Source: CG1-02-33-12 sp964403775 (GTDB lineage: Archaea > Nanobdellota > Nanobdellia > Woesearchaeales > CG1-02-33-12). Taken from it: 23,850 bases of DNA. How positions within the stretch are numbered: position 1 is the stretch's first letter; each line of letters opens with the position of its first letter. The translations under genes were made by a program, and so were the position numbers. The notes under the pieces were generated by a model. That model was not told where the DNA came from. It ran no database searches and was given only the letters and a program-made list of their open reading frames with translations. Location: assembly GCA_964403775.1 (NCBI GenBank), contig CAYOHL010000007.1, forward strand, positions 1-23,850. Reading direction: 5' to 3'. Positions 22,204 to 23,850 of the stretch are shown here, one piece after another.

Positions 22204-23670
22204 TTATTCTTCAGGCTTCATCATTGGGAATAAAATAACATCCCTTATGGTTGGCTGGTCTGTTAATATTGCCAATAACCTGTCAATTCCCAGGCCAAAG
22301 CCAGCTGTAGGAGGCATTCCTATTTCCAGGGCCTCAATAAAATCCTTGTCCATCATCTGGGCCTCTTGATCCCCTGCAGCCCTCAGCCTCATCTGCTCCT
22401 CAAATCTTTCCTTCTGGTCAATCGGGTCATTTAATTCTGTGAAAGCATTTACAATCTCTGAGCCTGCAACCAATAATTGAAATCTCTGTGTAAGCTTTGG
22501 ATTGTCTTTATGCTTTTTTGCAAGAGGGGAAATATCAATTGGATGGTTTATTAGAAAGCATGGCTGGATTAATTTTGGCCTTACATACTGCTTATACATT
22601 TGGTCAATTATGCGGCCGCGTCCAAGATTCTCGTCAATATCTATTTTAAGGCCTTTTTTTCTTATTGCTGATATTAGCTTTTCCTTTGTATCTTCCTTGT
22701 TTAGGTCAATGCCTGTCTCTTTTTTCATTGTTTCTGTGTAATCTACCTTTTTCCATTTTTTGCTTAAATCAATTATTTTGTTATTATATTTAATTTTAAG
22801 ACTATTGAATGTCTGCTTTATTACTGTCTGCAAAAAATTTTCAGTGAAATCCATTAGCTCATTATAATCCATGTAAGCAACATAAAATTCAAGCATAGTA
22901 AACTCCTGCAAATGCTGTGTTGATAAGCCCTCATTCCTGAAAACCTTTCCAATCTCATAAACCCTTTCATATCCGCCCACAATAAGCCTTTTATGGTGAA
23001 GCTCTAATGATATTCTCAGATACATATCCATATTAAGGGTATTGTGGTGTGTTATGAAAGGCCTTGCATCAGCCCCTCCTGGAACTAGCTCAAGAACAGG
23101 TGTCTCAACCTCTAAAAACCTGTTTTCATCAAGAAATTTCCTTATGTTATTTATGAATTTTGCCCTTGTGATGAAGAAATCAAAAACCTTTCTGTTTGAG
23201 ATTAAATCAATGTATCTTTTTCTATATCTTAATTCCTGGTCTTTTAAGCCGTGCCATTTTTCAGGCAGTTGTGCAAGGCTTTTTGTCAATAGTTTGAATG
23301 AATCAACATGAATGGTTATTTCCCCTGTTTTTGTCTTAAATACAGTTCCGTTTATTCCTATTATATCGCCAATATCCAATAATTTCAGATTTTGGTATTG
23401 CTCTTTCCCAATGTCATCCTGCCTAAAGTATAATTGTATTTTTCCCTCTCTATCTAATAAATTCATAAAGCAGGCTTTCCCCATTATTCTGGTTTGCATT
23501 ATCCTGCCTGCAACAGAGACTTTCTTTTTGGTGTGCTCTCCCTTGGATAGGCTTTTGAATTTGGCCTTGATTTCTTTGCTGTCTGAATCAACCTTAAACA
23601 CGCTTGGGTATGGGTCTATCCCCTTTTCATATATTTTGTCCAGCTTCTCTTTTTTGGTTTGGTTTATCAT
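22204..23670 (-). CDS. lysS: Lysyl-tRNA synthetase, class II
   Basis: A 488-residue synthetase that charges tRNA(Lys). An N-terminal OB-fold anticodon-binding domain (KVSVAGRIMQTRIMGKACFMNLLD) precedes the class II catalytic core: motif 1 near FLEVETPVLELVPGGADARPF, motif 2 VFRNEGLSTQHLQEFTMLEFY and motif 3 GFGLGIDRLLAIL. HHNTLNMDMYLRIS and FTELNDPIDQKERFEEQ are typical of class II LysRS. The length of about 490 is the usual bacterial-type size. Many euryarchaea use an unrelated class I LysRS, so this is the other form. The ATG at 23670 has a TATA element 27 nt upstream and no Shine-Dalgarno motif, suggesting a leaderless transcript. Confidence 0.97.
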   Translation of the reverse strand: MINQTKKEKLDKIYEKGIDPYPSVFKVDSDSKEIKAKFKSLSKGEHTKKKVSVAGRIMQTRIMGKACFMNLLDREGKIQLYFRQDDIGKEQYQNLKLLDIGDIIGINGTVFKTKTGEITIHVDSFKLLTKSLAQLPEKWHGLKDQELRYRKRYIDLISNRKVFDFFITRAKFINNIRKFLDENRFLEVETPVLELVPGGADARPFITHHNTLNMDMYLRISLELHHKRLIVGGYERVYEIGKVFRNEGLSTQHLQEFTMLEFYVAYMDYNELMDFTENFLQTVIKQTFNSLKIKYNNKIIDLSKKWKKVDYTETMKKETGIDLNKEDTKEKLISAIRKKGLKIDIDENLGRGRIIDQMYKQYVRPKLIQPCFLINHPIDISPLAKKHKDNPKLTQRFQLLVAGSEIVNAFTELNDPIDQKERFEEQMRLRAAGDQEAQMMDKDFIEALEIGMPPTAGFGLGIDRLLAILTDQPTIRDVILFPMMKPEE

Positions 23671-23690
23671 CTTATTTTTATTATCTTAAA

Positions 23691-23703
23691 TTATTTATAA
23701 ATG
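23691..23703 (-). promoter_or_regulatory. TATA promoter of lysS
   Basis: CATTTATAAATAA on the - strand is centred 27 nt before the lysS ATG, so the transcript should have little or no leader. Confidence 0.5.
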
Positions 23704-23755
23704 TTGCTAATTTAACTTTAAATATTGAAAATCCTGCGGAATTTTTTACAAAAGT

Positions 23756-23766
23756 CTTATAAAAAG
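23756..23766 (+). promoter_or_regulatory. TATA promoter of the right-edge gene
   Basis: CTTATAAAAAG is centred about 25 nt before the ATG at 23785. Confidence 0.45.
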
Positions 23767-23784
23767 ATTCTTTGTTTTTTATTC

Positions 23785-23850
23785 ATGGATAAAAAATTAA
23801 ATGAACTTAATAGATTTATTAAGGGTTACGGCGACCTTATTACAAAAAAA
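23785..23850 (+). CDS. Start of a gene cut by the window edge
   Basis: The first 22 codons (MDKKLNELNRFIKGYGDLITKK) run off the end of the window. A TATA element 25 nt upstream supports a real, leaderless start. The fragment is a charged helix and too short to identify. Confidence 0.5.
   Translation, partial: MDKKLNELNRFIKGYGDLITKK

Noticed and set aside
1..23850. Search for tRNA, rRNA, CRISPR arrays, insertion sequences and phage genes
   Set aside because: The gaps between genes are almost all under 200 nt, and I saw no cloverleaf, spaced direct repeats, transposase or integrase motif.

Overview
The window reads as chromosomal DNA from a small-genome archaeon, most likely a DPANN lineage of the Woesearchaeota/Pacearchaeota/Nanoarchaeota type. 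The archaeal markers are GatD and GatE (the archaeal Glu-tRNA(Gln) amidotransferase), deoxyhypusine synthase, a double-ring CDC48 ATPase and an MJ1316/DUF504 RNA-end protein. Many genes also have a TATA element about 25-30 nt before the start codon and no room for a leader. The DNA is A+T-rich and tightly packed, with overlapping or abutting genes. The DPANN placement is inferred from gene content and protein style, not from a phylogeny. I saw no rRNA, tRNA, CRISPR array, insertion sequence or prophage gene.

Layout. (1) 1-2,936: two coiled-coil proteins on + converge on three consecutive, mutually related polytopic membrane proteins on -. This is the least explained block and the best candidate for an undescribed cell-envelope system. 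(2) 2,966-5,743 (-): a TatD-family hydrolase, then an overlapping pair of deoxyhypusine synthase and a fold-type III PLP decarboxylase, probably a polyamine/hypusine operon. (3) 5,868-9,423 (+): a symmetric divergent promoter, a small SecB-like protein, CDC48 and a Nif3-family protein. (4) 9,469-12,465: poorly characterised genes, namely a cupin-like protein, two small membrane proteins, an ECF S-component-like membrane protein and an unknown, with a possible frameshifted gene end. (5) 12,498-13,787 (-): a PurD-like ATP-grasp enzyme with no other purine gene nearby. (6) 13,889-17,591 (+): gatD, DUF504, uridine kinase and gatE. This GatE is short and appears to lack the AspRS-like (GAD) insertion domain. 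(7) 17,592-18,752 (-): an alkaline-phosphatase-superfamily phosphodiesterase; 18,924-21,539 (+): pyruvate phosphate dikinase; 21,544-22,104 (-): an unknown; 22,204-23,670 (-): class II lysyl-tRNA synthetase; then the first 22 codons of a further + strand gene at the right edge.

How the genes fit together. Translation is the main theme: GatDE makes Gln-tRNA(Gln), LysRS charges tRNA(Lys), and deoxyhypusine synthase modifies aIF5A using spermidine, to which the neighbouring decarboxylase may contribute. CDC48 and the SecB-like protein suggest protein quality control. PPDK handles the PEP/pyruvate step and uridine kinase salvages pyrimidines. Genes at the head of transcription units appear to be read from leaderless mRNAs, while several genes inside operons carry Shine-Dalgarno motifs. 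Several start sites are moved inward from the longest reading frame for this reason.
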